A stretch of 64,000 nt of DNA from Prinia subflava. Its lineage: Eukaryota > Chordata > Aves > Passeriformes > Cisticolidae. Both the position numbers and the translations under genes were made by a program. The stretch covers positions 141,604,102-141,668,101 of the forward strand of contig NC_086247.1 in assembly GCF_021018805.1 (NCBI RefSeq), in the 5' to 3' direction. The notes under the pieces are model-generated. The model saw nothing but the letters and a program-made list of their open reading frames with translations, made no database searches and was not told the origin of the DNA. Position 1 is the first letter of the stretch. Each line of letters begins with the position of its first letter. Shown one piece after another: positions 1-14,200 of this stretch.

Positions 1-2179
1 GGAATTCCAAATGTCTGGGTGCAGAAAATACAAGCAGCGAGATAACGTGGCTGGAAGGTATTACTGAAGCTGACATCATGTCTCTCTCAGCCAGACGTGC
101 AGAGCAGCACTGCATCACACATGCCAGATCTGAACAGTCTTTGGAAAGGTGCTGGCGTTCCACACTTGAAAGGAATAATATCCTATTAATCATGGAATAA
201 TATTTCAAGGCAAGAAAGAAAGACCCAGTACTATGGTTTTATCAGATGCCTACAATTCTCGCCAGCACCAGCAAACAATGGTTCCCAGTAGCAGACAACC
301 ACAGTTGGTTCCTGAGAATTCCCATCCTATTAGCTTGCAGATACAGGAGAAGATCTATCACAAATTCTGTTAGGTTTTAGAATATATAGAACAAAAAACT
401 ACCACCTGAAGAAGGAGCTCTGCAGGCTTCTAAAATGATTGTTATTGCAAAGGCTTTCTAATATCCCTATCTTCTTCTTCTTTCCAGAGTCTGTGGGGAT
501 TGGTACTTAGCTCAGAAGGAGTTTAGAGCATGTTTTAAGCTTTATCAAACAACTACGACAACTGCTGTTATATGAGTATTCTCATAAATGCTTTTTTGGA
601 CTGTGATACAGAGGGACAGCGACCCTGGGCTTTATTTCATGTCCTGTGTAGCACTGATCTACATATGAATTAACCAGGAAAGGAAAAAAACTGAAAGGAG
701 GCAGAGAATTCTAGACTGGGGTTACAGTCATTCACATAACCTGATGATCTGGATTACAAAGAAAGTTTAGAGTATTTCAGTCACTAACAATCATAAAATG
801 CTTGTGATCATACATAACCAGGAGAATCATCAAGACCTCTACCATGATTTATTATGCTTACTTCATGATTCTTCTATAAGCAAATGTTATATATTACTAT
901 TAAAATAGTTAATTTATATGTCAATTTTTATGAATTTCCCCACTGAAAATTGTGAGTAAATGTTTGAGATTTACTCAAAGAGTACCTTTAATGCAATAAA
1001 CAAAGCAGCATTTGATAGCTAACTTCAAAATAAAGCTAACACAGGACACAAATAATGTACAAATAAAAACTGAATTTTACCAGTACAAATCCACATTAAT
1101 TTCACTACTGACAGTCAATTTCTGAAAAACTGTGGCCCAAGATGGCATTGGTACAGTGGTGTTTTTATTGATTAACAACTCAGAAAATCAGAAATTTTAG
1201 TATTCCTATGCACGATATCAGCTGCCAATCTACTAGGACTAGTTGTAAAGAGAAGGAAGAAGCTGTAAACCACCGGAGGAAGACAAAATTTTTAATGAGT
1301 TATTAAGGTTAATATGATAAAAATAACTATTGAAATTCTTAAGGAATTCCTGGGAATGGGCTGCAATCCAGGCCAACTTCTAGGCAGAATGAAGATACAA
1401 AACAGCTTACAAAAAGAAATGTGCAGAAAGGACTAACATAAATGACATTATGGTGTAATGGCTACTGCATGTTTTCCTACATGCTGCTGATCCATAATTT
1501 TGTTTCATTTTATTTAATTTCATTCACTTATAAAGATCACTAAACCAAGAAAAAAGTGTAGGAATAAAGGGCCGTCCAGTACTTCTTCAGTTCCTTTGTC
1601 ACCAATTATTCCTTGCTACAGTTTCTTCCCCCATTTCACCACTATTGATTACAATGTACTGCATTGTATTTTGAAATTTAGGTTCAGAGTGAATCTTAAA
1701 AAACAACAAAAAAGAGGTTTACTTAAGTTTTTGATATATTTTCAAAAATGCTCAATTGAGCACAGAAACCTACTAGCAGCAAGGTACTTCTGAAGGGTTG
1801 ATTGATGGGACTGGATTTGATTTAAACCCACTGCTTATGGGTGAGTGACAAGAACGGCTTCCCATGATTTTTACGATGGTTTTCTGGAAGCCCTGGAAAG
1901 TAGTGATTAGTAACCATAAAACTAGCTTGGGCCGATCAGCTGCAAAATGAAGCCTGTTCTGTAATCCTTTCTTTGCATCTCCTTATTCAGTTTGCTTTTA
2001 AATCAGCGTGCAGAAAGTCACTGTGTAATAACAAATTGCCAAATAACAGCAGACTGATCAAATGAGGAAAAGCCAGCTGGTAAGGCAAAGAGATGTCTGC
2101 CTTAGGAGGGTTCTTTAAAGCTGCAACTACATTTTTGCAAAGTTGCTTACAAGGAGAAGTATTTTACTGTACCCCTGTT
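1..2179. other. AT-rich non-coding DNA, nothing recognised
   Basis: All six frames are closed by frequent stops, and the only listed frame (1596-1793) is short and unlike any family I know. I see no repeat consensus, CpG cluster or RNA gene. Short poly-A and poly-T runs and scattered ATTAAT-type words are typical of avian intergenic or intronic DNA. Single-copy regulatory sequence cannot be excluded by eye. Confidence 0.6.
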
Positions 2180-2905
2180 TCCTCCTGAGACAGTCAGTCC
2201 AAAGACCCTTTGGCTGCCTCCCGATGGCCGCAGAAGGACAGGAGGGGAAAGGGGGCTGACACCATAGAGACCCCAGACTCAGTTCTGCTGGCTTGGCACA
2301 GGCTGGGGTGGAAACGTGCCAGAGCCCTGCAGGTGTGCCCACTGGTCCATGGGGAGAACAATGGATTCATCATGAGTGCCTGGGCTGTGTTTGCTCCAAA
2401 CTAACTGTGCTGTACCCACTGCAGAGACCAGCCTGTCTTGCCCCCTCGTTAAGCAAGAAGGCACCACTCATGAGATCTGCCATCCCTCCTGGCGAGCTGC
2501 CCCTCACCTCAAAATGGAGTATAATAAGCACCCCAAAAAAGGCCCTTTAGAGATTTCCCTGGTGGACAAGACAGATCTATTGATGCACGCCACGAGGACT
2601 GCAAAGGTGGTCTGTTGGCTCAGCCTTACGAGGACTCACATCTCCCACTGGTAGCTATAACCCCCTCTTCTCTCTTTTCTCTTCACTCTCTCCCTCTTTC
2701 TTTCCTTTTTCCTCTATCACACATTGTGGGTATCAATGAGATTCATTGATTTTGGTTAAACTGAGTTGTCTTTGCCTGTTTTTGCACTTTGAAATCCAAA
2801 CCAACCCTCACGGCCATCCATCAGACCGTGCAGCTCCCTCACGGTCACAGCTGCTCACAGCTGGGGGATGCGCCACAGTGGAAAGGTCTGAGGGCTGCTG
2901 GTGAC
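2180..2905 (+). mobile_element. Probable LTR-derived fragment (endogenous retrovirus), uncertain
   Basis: This block is clearly GC-richer than its flanks. It has an LTR-like layout on the plus strand: a GC-rich first half, a short TATA-like ATAATAA word near 2521, a long CT-rich tract at about 2661-2715, then a segment around 2730-2810 (AATGAGATTCATTGATTTTG and following) that resembles the 3' part of passerine LTRs as I remember them. Overlapping frames of 60-90 codons on both strands reflect base composition, not genes. I could not fix TG...CA ends or a target-site duplication, so both limits are approximate. It could instead be another kind of GC-rich repeat. Confidence 0.42.
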
Positions 2906-5900
2906 AGCCTGTTCTATCCTCATGGTAAAAGCTTCTGTTAACAACAGCTTTCTGCTCTTTGAACACAAGTGTGTGTTCTACACCTCCTGTCTGGGAGCTG
3001 ACAAGCAGCCCCTGATTGCCAGGCATCTGTTACTGGCAAGAATGGACAGTGCAAGCCCACTATCCAGCTCTGGTCTTAGAGATGGTTGGCTCCTGCATTT
3101 ATGGAGAACAGCTCTGCTTCCAATAAAAAGTGATTTAGAGAAATTTACTATCTCGGATCTCTTCTGAGGGCAGGCTGGCTGCTTTGGAAGGAAAATATCT
3201 CCAAGAGTGATATGACTCTCACAGTGGCTGTGAGGACTTGAATGCAAGATTTATGCTTAAATATACAGACTGCAAATCAAGGCTAGGCTTGCAATACAGA
3301 GAAAGTACAAGGGAAATATATTTTCCCTTCTGAAAAACCAGTCAAGCAGAGATGCTGGTGGTGGGGCTGGGCTCAATGAAGAGTAAGCCAGAGAAAGCAG
3401 AGGATGCTTGGCAGGATCTGCCACATTTGCTCACCCTGTTCTGTGCATGTTGAGTTGGAGCCAGAAACAAAGACTCCTCTGTGGTCAGCAGACCGCTGGC
3501 CCAAATGCTTTTTTATTACAGAAACAAGCCTCAAGGCATGCTGATCGTGGCAACATCTACATAAAAGTTACTTCTTGCATACGTAGACACTTTTGGGCAA
3601 AATTTTGTCCAGTTCCTAATTGGGTAGAAAGCAATAAGGCAAAAATCAGGCTGCTGAAGAGCCATAAGAACTGTGGGAGTAACTTATCATTCTTGCCAAT
3701 AGGATAACTTCAGAAATCAATGAAACCCCTCTGGCTGCCTTTGCTGCGCATCCAGCAAGGCCAGCAAGTTCTCATCTCCACTGCCTACTTTGGAGTGTCT
3801 AAAGTACTGATTTGCTTAGAGCCAGGTGGATCTGTCATTGAATGTCCATTGTCTCTGACTACCTCAGTCAGGACTGTACATAAAGCTTTGCATGGAAGAA
3901 TTGAAATCCTCTACTGCTGCTGTGTGAGGACACAGAAACTCACACACATGAATCATTGTCCAAAACCAGTACATATTCTTCTGTCCTATTTCTACGTTCA
4001 CACACAAAACTTTGTGTGTATATAATTACTAATTTTTCATAAACCAAGCAATGGTAAGAATGTGAAGAAAAAAATAAATAAAAGCATTTGCATTTTAAAT
4101 TACTATCTGAGGAAATTCCAAAGTTATGACAAATTGTTTCCAAACAAATACTTAGGGGAATGAGTATTACATTTTATAAAGTAATTGCATTACATGCCAT
4201 AGTTCATGTCCAGGAGGGGACATTGTGAATGCATTTCAAGTAAGATTAGAATTAATTATTAATAGCAGTATTATTACCTATTAGTAGCAATTATGTTTGA
4301 TGCTAAGGTGAGTAAAGATCATGTCCCAAATCAAGCTACATCTCCTGGAGCAAGAGAGATTGCTGCTATTTTTTTCTTTGATGATGATCAATTTCTTTGT
4401 TTGATGATCAGCAATAAATAGAACCAAGTGATCAGAGGTAAAGCTGAGGCACTAAAGGTTCTGGAGGAAGCAGAAAGTGGAGTTTTGTCACACTGATAAA
4501 TACTTAACTTTCACCTGCTTAAGAGATTTAGACTCTCAGCAAATATAAATGAGGGTGAACATGCCAGCATCATTGACTTTCAGTTGAACTTGGTCTTCAT
4601 GACACATAGCATTTCTATTTCCATACATTCAGCCATCAGGTAACTCACACTGTGGGATAAAACTATAATACAAGGTTGTGCTATGGAATGCAAATTTCTG
4701 GACTTGTGGTGTATTCATCCTCAAATGAAAATGAGTCTCAAGAATATTTCACCAGTAGGAGTCACATATCAGTGCAGGAATCCTGGAACAGTATGAAATT
4801 ATTGATCAAAAAAAATCTGAATGCTAAAGCACAATACTTCCAATTCCCTGGTCTTGTAAACAAAAAACGCTAATTGCCTGTGTAGTGTTCTATAAAAAGA
4901 GAAATAAATAAATGAAAACTCACATGCTGGCAAGCTGAATGAGCTATTACCAGAAGATGGCAGTGATGCCTTTTTGCAGCTGTAGTCACCACACAATTTA
5001 CAAGAATAACCTAATTGCTGTACAGTTATATCATAGTAAAAAAGGGACGTTGGTATAGTCAAAACAATTACCTCCTGCTATCTTTATTGGTCTATTTAAT
5101 GTGGTACAATTTTTCAATAAGTTTTTAGTTTAGTTTTCTTTTATGTTTAGACTATGGTTGTTTTGGAAATCAGCCAAGCTCTAACAACATGTATATTTTA
5201 GTTGTAGCATTAACAACAGTTTGACACACCTTACGTTCAACTATTATTAGAAGAATCTCATTGGAGGCCATTTTCCCATCACTCACTAGGTCTGTGCAAC
5301 CCTTATTAGCTTCAGCTTTCTGCTAATTTAAAGATTCTTTGAAATGATAGCAGAAAACATAGCAAGACCAAATTTATTATAAACAAGAAAATTTATTTTA
5401 TCAACCTCATAGCTTTCTGTGTAAATTCCAAAATGTTAGACCACAGTGTGTTACATTTGAGGGGAATTCCCTAATCTCAGCAGAATTGTGCTATGCTTGC
5501 AAAATGCCCGTAATTTCATGTTAGCAATGAGAGCCTGACAGTCATTCTCTATCCTGGATGATGCAATGAGCTATAGAAAGAGAAAATCAGTGTTTGTGCT
5601 TTTAATTTCATAGGTCACAGGATTATACCATCCCAAACTAGACAAATGAGTGATTTGTGGAAGATATGTGATGCCTTTTGCCATAAAGCCTGTCACCCCT
5701 ACACACTTCATTGTCTCATCAAAAATGAGTGTGTCTGCTACTGCCAGCTCTGCCATGATCCAAAAGCTGCTCAGATCAAAGGTGCTGCTGCTTATCAACA
5801 ATTCAGCAATAGCAATATCATCTGCTGATTTAATTTTTTTAGAAAAATAAAGGCTTTTAATTTTAATTGTACCATGCACTTAAACACTGTTATTGGCAAT

Positions 5901-6568
5901 AATACTGCCTTAAATGCTTTTTTCTTTGCTGGTTACAGATTCCCTAAGCTCCTTATTGCTATGTAAATGTGAAAAACTCAAACCTTAGCAATGGATTGGA
6001 ACCACTGATTCTCCTAAAGTCCCCTAAGCAAACTGAACACTGAGCTGCCATGTCAAGCCTGTTAAGTCATTTGAAGGAATTTGGGAAGTCAGCACACTGG
6101 GGTAATTTCCTGGCAATTCATCTATAATGTCTACTGCCTGTTCCAATTTCTGACACATAGATATATTATACTCAACTGTGACCAGCCTGCATAAACCGTA
6201 AACTCTCTTGAAAATATAGAATGTGAAGAAGTAGGCTTTCTTAGTACTTTTAGAAAGGTAGATAAATCATATCAGACTTGAAATAACAGATGACCAGATT
6301 TTGAATGGCTGAATACCTGTGTATGTTTTTATCTAAGAACAGAATGTAAAATATGTCAATAATGTAACTGGATTAACATTTAAAATTATTTCAGAGTGCT
6401 TGCCAAATACCTCAGTACCTGAAGCAATCCTCAACATGACTCAGTTTCATATTTACCTTACACAAACTTCACCAGTTTATTTGTAGGAGATGAATTAGGT
6501 TTTTTCTAAAGTGGGTCAGATTTAACTTGAATTTGTGGATCACTTGTGCATGTCCAATTCCTGTCAGT
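2906..6568. other. Non-coding stretch, nothing firmly recognised
   Basis: The first 350 bases are moderately GC-rich and may belong to the preceding repeat. The rest is AT-rich. A 102-codon minus-strand frame at 5571-5879 is the only one of note; it has no recognisable domain and I treat it as chance. Around 4375-4412 a TTTGATGATGATCA-like word occurs twice, a small imperfect direct repeat. No RNA gene, CpG cluster or known transposon consensus is visible. Confidence 0.5.
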
Positions 6569-6707
6569 CCTCAAGGCCAGGTTGGATGGGGTTTTGAACA
6601 ATCTGGTCCAGTGGAAGGTGTTACTCCTTGGTCATGGCATGGAACAAGATGATCTTTAAGGTCCCTTCCAATTCAAATAAATCTTTGAATCTGTGATTCT
6701 TTGAATT
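6569..6707 (+). mobile_element. CR1 LINE, extreme 3' end (5'-truncated)
   Basis: The sequence carries the hallmark words of the avian CR1 3' end in the right order: a TCAAGGCCAGGTTGGATGGG block at 6571-6590, then the 'tggtccagtggaaggtgt' segment, then GATCTTTAAGGTCCCTTCCA at 6651-6670. It closes on degenerate ATTCT/TGATT octamer-like units at about 6680-6706. Only about 140 bases remain, the usual outcome of incomplete reverse transcription, and no coding sequence is kept. Several substitutions and the degraded terminus suggest moderate age. The orientation follows from the terminal repeats lying at the right end. Confidence 0.9.
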
Positions 6708-7746
6708 TAGCAGGCTACTGGTGCATATTTTAAATTATGCTACTTTATGGAAAGGATAGATATGTCCAGTAGATTGGTGGGGTTTTATAATAAAAGGGAA
6801 TGGGAAGCTTTTAAAAGATCAAGGGCATTTAATGCAGAGATGTAGGTCAGCTGAAATTTAAAGTTCATGAAGTACTCTGAAGCCTTTTGAATACACCCCA
6901 GTAGGAAACCTGTGAGTAGGACTTCAGGTCCTTGCCATGTGGAAATAATTCTTTTTCTTACCAAGTTGTAACGCTGAACTCCAGAACCCCTGTATTTTTT
7001 TCTTTTATGATTGTCTGAAGATGTGAATTTCTCTTGGACTCTTCATCACCAAATGACAGGCATAACTCATACCATGGGAAATGTATAATTATTTTATAAA
7101 TTTTGATATGCTACATTTTGAATTTAAGAAAAATCATTGTGGACATTTTGTTTTTAAAGGTGAACAGAATAGCTCGGTGGATGAAAAAAGGCTGTTTTAG
7201 AAAGGTAAATATATCCACTGTATTTGAAAAACGAAACATTTCCTTTACGAATGGATTACAGTCTTCTTCAGCCTATTGAAACAAATATTTATTTCCATAA
7301 CTAGGGTTTTTTCAGACCCCACTTCAAGATCTTTTTCTTCCATCTTAGTACAACATTGAGTGAAACCATACAGATTGCCATCACAGAGCCCAAAGCCTGG
7401 TTGTGAAATCTAAAGAACTGTTTCCTTTTTATGCTCTCACTCCTTTAGTTTTCCAACTATGTACAAAATTTAGAATATTTCAGTTCCTGGATAAAAAAAG
7501 ATATGTAGGGGGTTTTTTTTAAATGGAAAAAATAAGAAAAAAATCTCAATATTCTACTGAAAACAAACATTTATTTATATCTCTTCTCCACTGAGATAAC
7601 CAGAACACTTCATTCTGGGTAACGGTTTTAGTTGTAATTTCTTTTCTTTTTTATAAACCCATACTCATCCTAATCTCCTTGCAACTGACAGCAATGTAAT
7701 TTAAATATTTTGGGTTTTATGCTTAAACTAAAGTCAGATCAAGATT

Positions 7747-7764
7747 AGGATTATAAATAATCCT
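7747..7764. repeat. Perfect palindrome with downstream repeat of one arm
   Basis: AGGATTAT and ATAATCCT flank a 2-base centre, giving 8-bp perfect arms. The word AGGATTAT occurs again at 7771-7778, followed by TTATAT. It could form a small cruciform, or simply be chance in AT-rich DNA. Confidence 0.6.
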
Positions 7765-10700
7765 CTGGTTAGGATTATTTATATCAGTTTCTACTGTGAC
7801 TTTGTCTGTTAAAACAATCAAACACAAAGTTCACTCTCTAATGACTGAAGAATCAAATTGCACAGCAAATAAAAAATTGGCAGAGCAAAACATCTGAGCT
7901 GTAGGCTACAAAGGAAAAAAGAACAAAGAAAAGGTCTCTGTTAAAAAGAAAAGAAGTGACTGAAGAATCATTTCTGCATTCTGGAGACCTCCTGAAAAAG
8001 GGTGACCCTGGTAACTGGGCAGACAAAGAACACATTATTAGTGAGCTTCAGGACTGCAGCCAAGGGACAGACATTAGAAAATGAATAAAGAACTAAAAAT
8101 CGCTTTCTATCTCAAAACTGTGGAAATATAATGGCAAATTAATTAAGAGGAGCCATACAATCATGTACTACGATCTTGTCAATTCGCAAGCTAAGAAAGG
8201 CTGTATGGGGTCAACATTTGGATGCAAACCACTCTTAGGAACAACCACATCAACTAAGTCCAAGATTCTTAGACAAAGGCCAAACACATCATTCAATAGT
8301 ATTAAAAGGGCTGACATCCTCTTTTTAGACAGATTCCATTATCTTTAGGTAGCTTAAATGCAGAGCAGAGAGGTGAGAGCCTAAGTCAAGTTTTCTAGTG
8401 GAAATTCATGTGCAATGCAGGACAATTATTTCTTATAGTAAGAAACTGTGTAAAGGAAGAATAAATGTCCAAAGCATAAAATGAGAAATTCTTGGTGGTG
8501 ACTGAACCTTTCAAAAATCAACTGCAGGGCTTCAAAAACTGGGACAAGCATTTCAATGGGAGACTGGTTTGCATTAAAAATAGATTTAAAACATAAATTA
8601 TTATAAAACTTAGATTTTGAAAGAAATAGTTATACAGGATAGAACTACAATGACTTATGTTTGGTTAGAACATCTCTCACTTAAATTAGGCTCTAAAATC
8701 TTTGAACTTGTTTTCTATGGTCTTCAATTACCAATAGGATTAGAATGAAACTGTTCTAGAGGGAGAATCTGTTATCATTTTTAGACACTGTCTGTGGACC
8801 TTCCAGATTCCTGTTCCTGTTTCTCCACAGAGTTTTGAAGAAGCTTGAGATGTTCTGATGATTAATGCAGAAATGTAACCCATCCTCATTATCCCTATTT
8901 TCCTTTCACTCTCTGAAAATATGAATGATTACAGGATCATCTCACAGGAGCTCTGAGTTCAGTAGGGAAGCTCTAGGTGGTTTATACTGCAAGCTCTGCT
9001 AAGGCCCATGAAAATGTATTTACTGAGGTGGTTTTGTCAGTTCAGTACAGCACATCGCTTTGTCTGGACAAGAGCATGCCTAAGGCTCTGCAAATGTTTC
9101 TGTCACAATAGGAATCTGGAAGGAACTTTAGAATAGTAAAACTTAATCATGTTTTTCGTATTCATATTTTAATACAGTCCAGAAAGTCAGAATACATGCA
9201 CAAAATACCTCAAAAGTCTCTTTCTAAAGCAGTCATTGGTCTGTCATTACAACTTTCATTTGGGAGGAATCTTTTGTGTGGTATCCTTCACTATCACAGT
9301 AGTGATAGAAATGCTGCAGTCACTACAATGATTTGAAAGAACAAGTATTGTAACATTTCAGTCAGCTTCCTAAAAGGCATTACTTCTTTTTGCAAACCTT
9401 GTTTTAGTTATATCTTTTGACTTGGAAAACACTGACCATAGCATGGAGAATAATAGTAAAGGCAGGGTATTTTTGACGGAGTCCACTGCTTAGTTTAATG
9501 AGGAAGACTGTCATTGTCTGAATTGTTACAAATCACTTTGACAGTTAACGAAAAAATGTAGGAAAAATTCACTTGGTGCCTCTTCAGTTCCCTCTCTGAT
9601 GCTTTTTAAGCAGAGTTACAATAGTATCCCGTTTCCCTGACCTGTATAAGGAATGTGAGCTCAGTTTCCTTTTAGTTTTAAAAGTCAGAGATTCCAGCTG
9701 GTAACAGCAGCTTTTCTTTCTGCCCTTTGAAGTAGAGATAACAGATGATATTAGATTTACAAAAAGCCCAGCAACATTTATTAAATTTTAGAAGCCTTCC
9801 TTCTAAACACACAATATCCTTTAAAAACTTGATCTAAGGGGGATTATGAAAGATAGAGTGCAGTAAGGGAAGAGAGCCTGGTGTAGTTCAGAAGCAATAG
9901 AGAGCACACTACAGAGTATTTTCTTTAAGTGATTTTCATTTCTGCCTTGTTAGTCATTTCAGGTACAGTGTTCAGTTTGAAACTGAGAACAGTGCTAATC
10001 TGAGAAGGTATATGCATCTGCTGGAATTGATCTACCAACTTGTGATATTCTCTAACTTGGCATCCCAGCTGTATACAGTGAGGTTTTTCTTTTTCTGCAA
10101 GAAATGATAAGGAGCACACAGACAATCACTTTGAGGGACTGGAAGGACAGTCTTTCCTGAACAGGCAGGCCAACTCATCCTTCCAGAGGAAATTCAGTGG
10201 TATTACTTATTTTTTAATTTATACACATAATTGAGATTTTAAAAATCTGTTCACATCACTTTTCAGAGGGGTAGAGGTACAAAAATAAAAATACATTTAC
10301 ATTGATGATAAACAGTAGGAATAATGCTCAGGTGGGAACTATTCCTCTAGTGAGATTAAGGACTAGCAATGATTAGCAACACTTTTTACTAATGTATTCT
10401 GTCAATATATATGGTGATAATAGTAAAATAATTAGAGTTGGTTTGAATCATGAGATCCTACTCTGTACAGAGAGAACATACAAACAGGCACAGTATCCAC
10501 TGAGACCTAAGACACTGAAGGTCAAAGAAGATTTTCTGCTATCCAGTTCCAGCTCCTCAGGGAACTTTTTGCTTTTGCAGCAGAAAGATTAAGAAGCTGA
10601 AGCCAAAGCTCTGCGAGGTCAGGGAAGATGTGGGATGGGCATTCAGTCCCAGCTCTTCTCATGCAGAAGAAACACATAAAAGTGTGTGGGCAAGAAATGG

Positions 10701-11187
10701 AAGTGTTCCTCTCATACAACCACCCAAATATCTACAAATATGTGTTTGGATATTCCATTTTATTTGATCTTTAAATATTCAAAGTGTGATTTATTACATT
10801 TATGCTCTGGATTTATCAGACCCAAGCATGACTTGTTCCGTAATTAATTTTTTTGAGGAGTACGTGATGTGAGAAGTCCAGCTTCCAACCTTCAAGAGTT
10901 CAGGGTGAAAACTTTATTTTGATAAAGGAGAGAATATGATCAAAGATCTTCCCAAAATCAAACAACAATTCATACATGAAGTGATACAAAATAAATCTGT
11001 TCTCCCTGAAAGCTTTAGTTTTGAATTTTTCTGAGGTTTTTTTTTTGTGTGATTTTTATGGGGGTTATTGAGTTGTTTTGGGTTTCTTTTGGTTTTTTTC
11101 TGTTAGAAAGAGTATTTTTGAAAATCTTACAGGCAGATTTACTTTCATGGAAACAAAACATTTCATTATATAAACTGCTTTCAGCCT

Positions 11188-11212
11188 AAAAAAAAAAAAA
11201 AGGAAAAAAAAA
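11188..11212. repeat. Poly-A tract
   Basis: A run of 14 A, then GG, then 9 A. No retrotransposon body with recognisable sequence precedes it, so it is called simple low-complexity sequence. Confidence 0.9.
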
Positions 11213-14200
11213 GTCCATGAAAAATATGCACACACTTTTATTAAGAGCATTTACTAAGACAGCAGTTGCAAGTTAATTGACTGATGTAAAATTCCTGGTG
11301 AATACAACTTTCAGAACACTCCAGTTTCAGATGAACCAGATGTCTGGTGCCTATGTAGAATTCCCTACGTGACCTGTTTGTGAAATACTTGACACCAACA
11401 AAGCCATAGGAAAATATTTGAGTGTAGAACATTCATTGTACTTATGAGTCTTATACTGCATGTGTTCATCTTTAGGGAAATAGCTGGAAATTTAAAGTCA
11501 CTCATGTCTTTCCAGTCAGTAAAGTGAGAATATCTAGAATTTTCTGTGTAAAGTTCTGTCATTGGGCAACTATAGCTGTAGTTTCTGTCCAGCTGTTGGA
11601 CTAAGGGGGGACATTTTTTTCCATGGAAATACATATTCATCTTCTAATTCAACCTCATTTGAATAGAAATTTGAATGGTACATTAAGTTCTTGGTTGAAC
11701 AGTGGAATATCTGCCAATATGTCATGTCAAAGGATGGAATTCAGCACAGCAGAAAGGGGAGTGAGCAGTGCATAACAGCCCAGTCACGGCACGTTACAGT
11801 TTGATGTACGCAAGGCTACTCTGAATTCAGATTTCCTTTTGCTAATATTTTTTGAGGTCAGAAGAGACATGAGCTTTGTGCAGTCTACAACTGATGTCAG
11901 GTTTTCAGGGAGTCACCTGGATGGACAGTTGCTGCATTTATGGCAGCCTTAGATGTCTGAATGACTGACCACTGGTAACAAATCTGTTTTATGCTTTTCA
12001 CCAGCTGTGCTTCACCCATTGGTCACAGATCAGCACGGGCAATTAGACATGGAGCTCTGAGACTCACTGATTCCTTTTCTCACAGCTCTCGTTTGTACTC
12101 TCTTCCTGCTTTGAAAGTAAACCTCTTTTAATTTGTTTACAGGAAATCTGGCATCTTTTGCATGAATTCCTCACCTTTCAATACCTGCAGAGGACTGTAA
12201 CATTCCTGAACATTAATAACTGCTAGTATTGCACTGCATGGCAGCTTTATGTAGCATTAAAGTTATTTGAAGTTTAAAGTTTCTAAACCTGGGTTTCAAA
12301 AAACAAATCAAGTGCAAAGTATAAATCTACCTGAAATGTTCTTGGATGTCCTACTTTTTTCAGTACAGTCAACACAGCTGTTCCATTCCTACACTCTAGA
12401 ATTACACAAAGACTTTTTCCAAAGCAGGTGTCCATTTTGTCGTGTAACTAAATCAACCCTAAAAATAGAATGCAAACAGAACAAAAAGCTTGGAATTTTC
12501 CTCTTTAAATCATTTCTGCATAAAGTTGTGATTGGGTTCCTTTGCACTTTGCTGCATACCTGCTTCTAACAGCTATAATCTATGATGCTAAAAATAACAG
12601 CAGACAGCTTGAATATTAACTTACATCATCAGTCTACATATAAGGATTTGTAGTTACATATTACATCTATCCAGAATTTATGGCAAATAGTATACAACTT
12701 TATAAATGCATAGCCACATTATCAATCTGAGAGCTGGCTAGTTTGCTCACAAGAAACAATGGACAGCTGAACTACAGCAAGTTTTACTACAACCAGCACA
12801 ATTTTTATGGGTGAATTTTTTTAATAATTCACCAGATCATATGTGCCATCAAGATGTATTTCATGTACTGACCTGTCAGGTGAAAGCTACAGTTAATTCA
12901 TCATGGCATGTTATCCAAATTAAATATTCTTTAGGTTTTGTTAACTGCTTTGATTATCAAAGTTTCACATAAAACTTCAGCTTTCAATTAAGAAATTAGG
13001 TGGCAAATAAATCATAGAAATTGAAAGATTAGAATGTTACTTTTTAAAGCATTCTGAATTTTCAAGGTTTTTGAGTATAAAAGGGGAATATTTCTTCAGC
13101 AAAATGTCCCTTTTTCCCCTGAGCTTTGTTCATTTGCTTCCTTTTCCTTATGCACATGAAGCATTGCTGTAGTAGGCTACACATATGGGCTTGCCTCCCA
13201 CTGCATCAGCTTCTTCTGTCTGGCCTACTCCTTCACAAAACTATTTCTGCAGAAAATGACACTCAGGGTATCACACTGCAGATCCTTGGTTTCCTCAGTC
13301 TCATACCCTGTGCCTTCTTTCTGTCAACTAATATTCCAGCTTCCAACCACAAATATCAAAATAGAAAATATCAACCCTATCTTTATGAAAACTCTTATAC
13401 AAAGAGACACAAATGTGCAATAATTTAATCAGTGTTAGGAATCATGCTCATGAATATTTTTTCCCCATTCAACCATCTCTTCCAGCAATGTCTGAATAAG
13501 ATTAAGAAAATAACATATGTAAGTTGCTTACCAAAAAGCATTTTATATTTGTCATTTTATGTAATGTAAACATAAGTGGAACAGTGGAGAAAATTTCCTG
13601 AGGTGCAGATTGACACTGAAATAGTTTCCCAGTGAAAATTGAATATGAAGCCTTAAAAGACTTAAGGCTAAACAAGATAAAATAAAAGACTGTAGGGGAA
13701 AACATTGCACTGATAGAGAGTGAGAATATGTTTAATAGGTCTTTTTCCGTCTCTCACCTCTATGCTTTGATGTTTACTTTTTTCTGCCTAAAAATTTTGA
13801 AAACACTTCTTTCTGATAAACAGAATGATTTTGTTCCCTAAAGCTGTATGACTTTAGATGGTGGTAAGTAACTCAAGAGCTTTGAGTTAGCACTCTTGAG
13901 GTAACACTTGAATGATGACAGAACAAAATGGAGCAGCAATTAAATACATTTTAAGGATAAGCACAAAAAATGTGGTTTTAATTTAAAATACATTGATGCC
14001 ATTCTTCCAAAGCCATATTAATTACGAAGATCCCTAAACATGATCTGCTAAGCTCATTTAATAGAAATAACAGAATTAAATCAAACTAAACATACATTTC
14101 TGACTTCTCTGTGTGTTGGCCCTTCTGTTCAACTTGGGGAGATGAAATTTTGTTATGATTAAACCCTGATACAATTGAGTTTTATTCCATCACTCAGTGT

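Noticed and set aside
9105..9140. Faint CR1-like word CTGGAAGGAACTTTAGAATAG
   Set aside because: Too short, with no continuation on either side.
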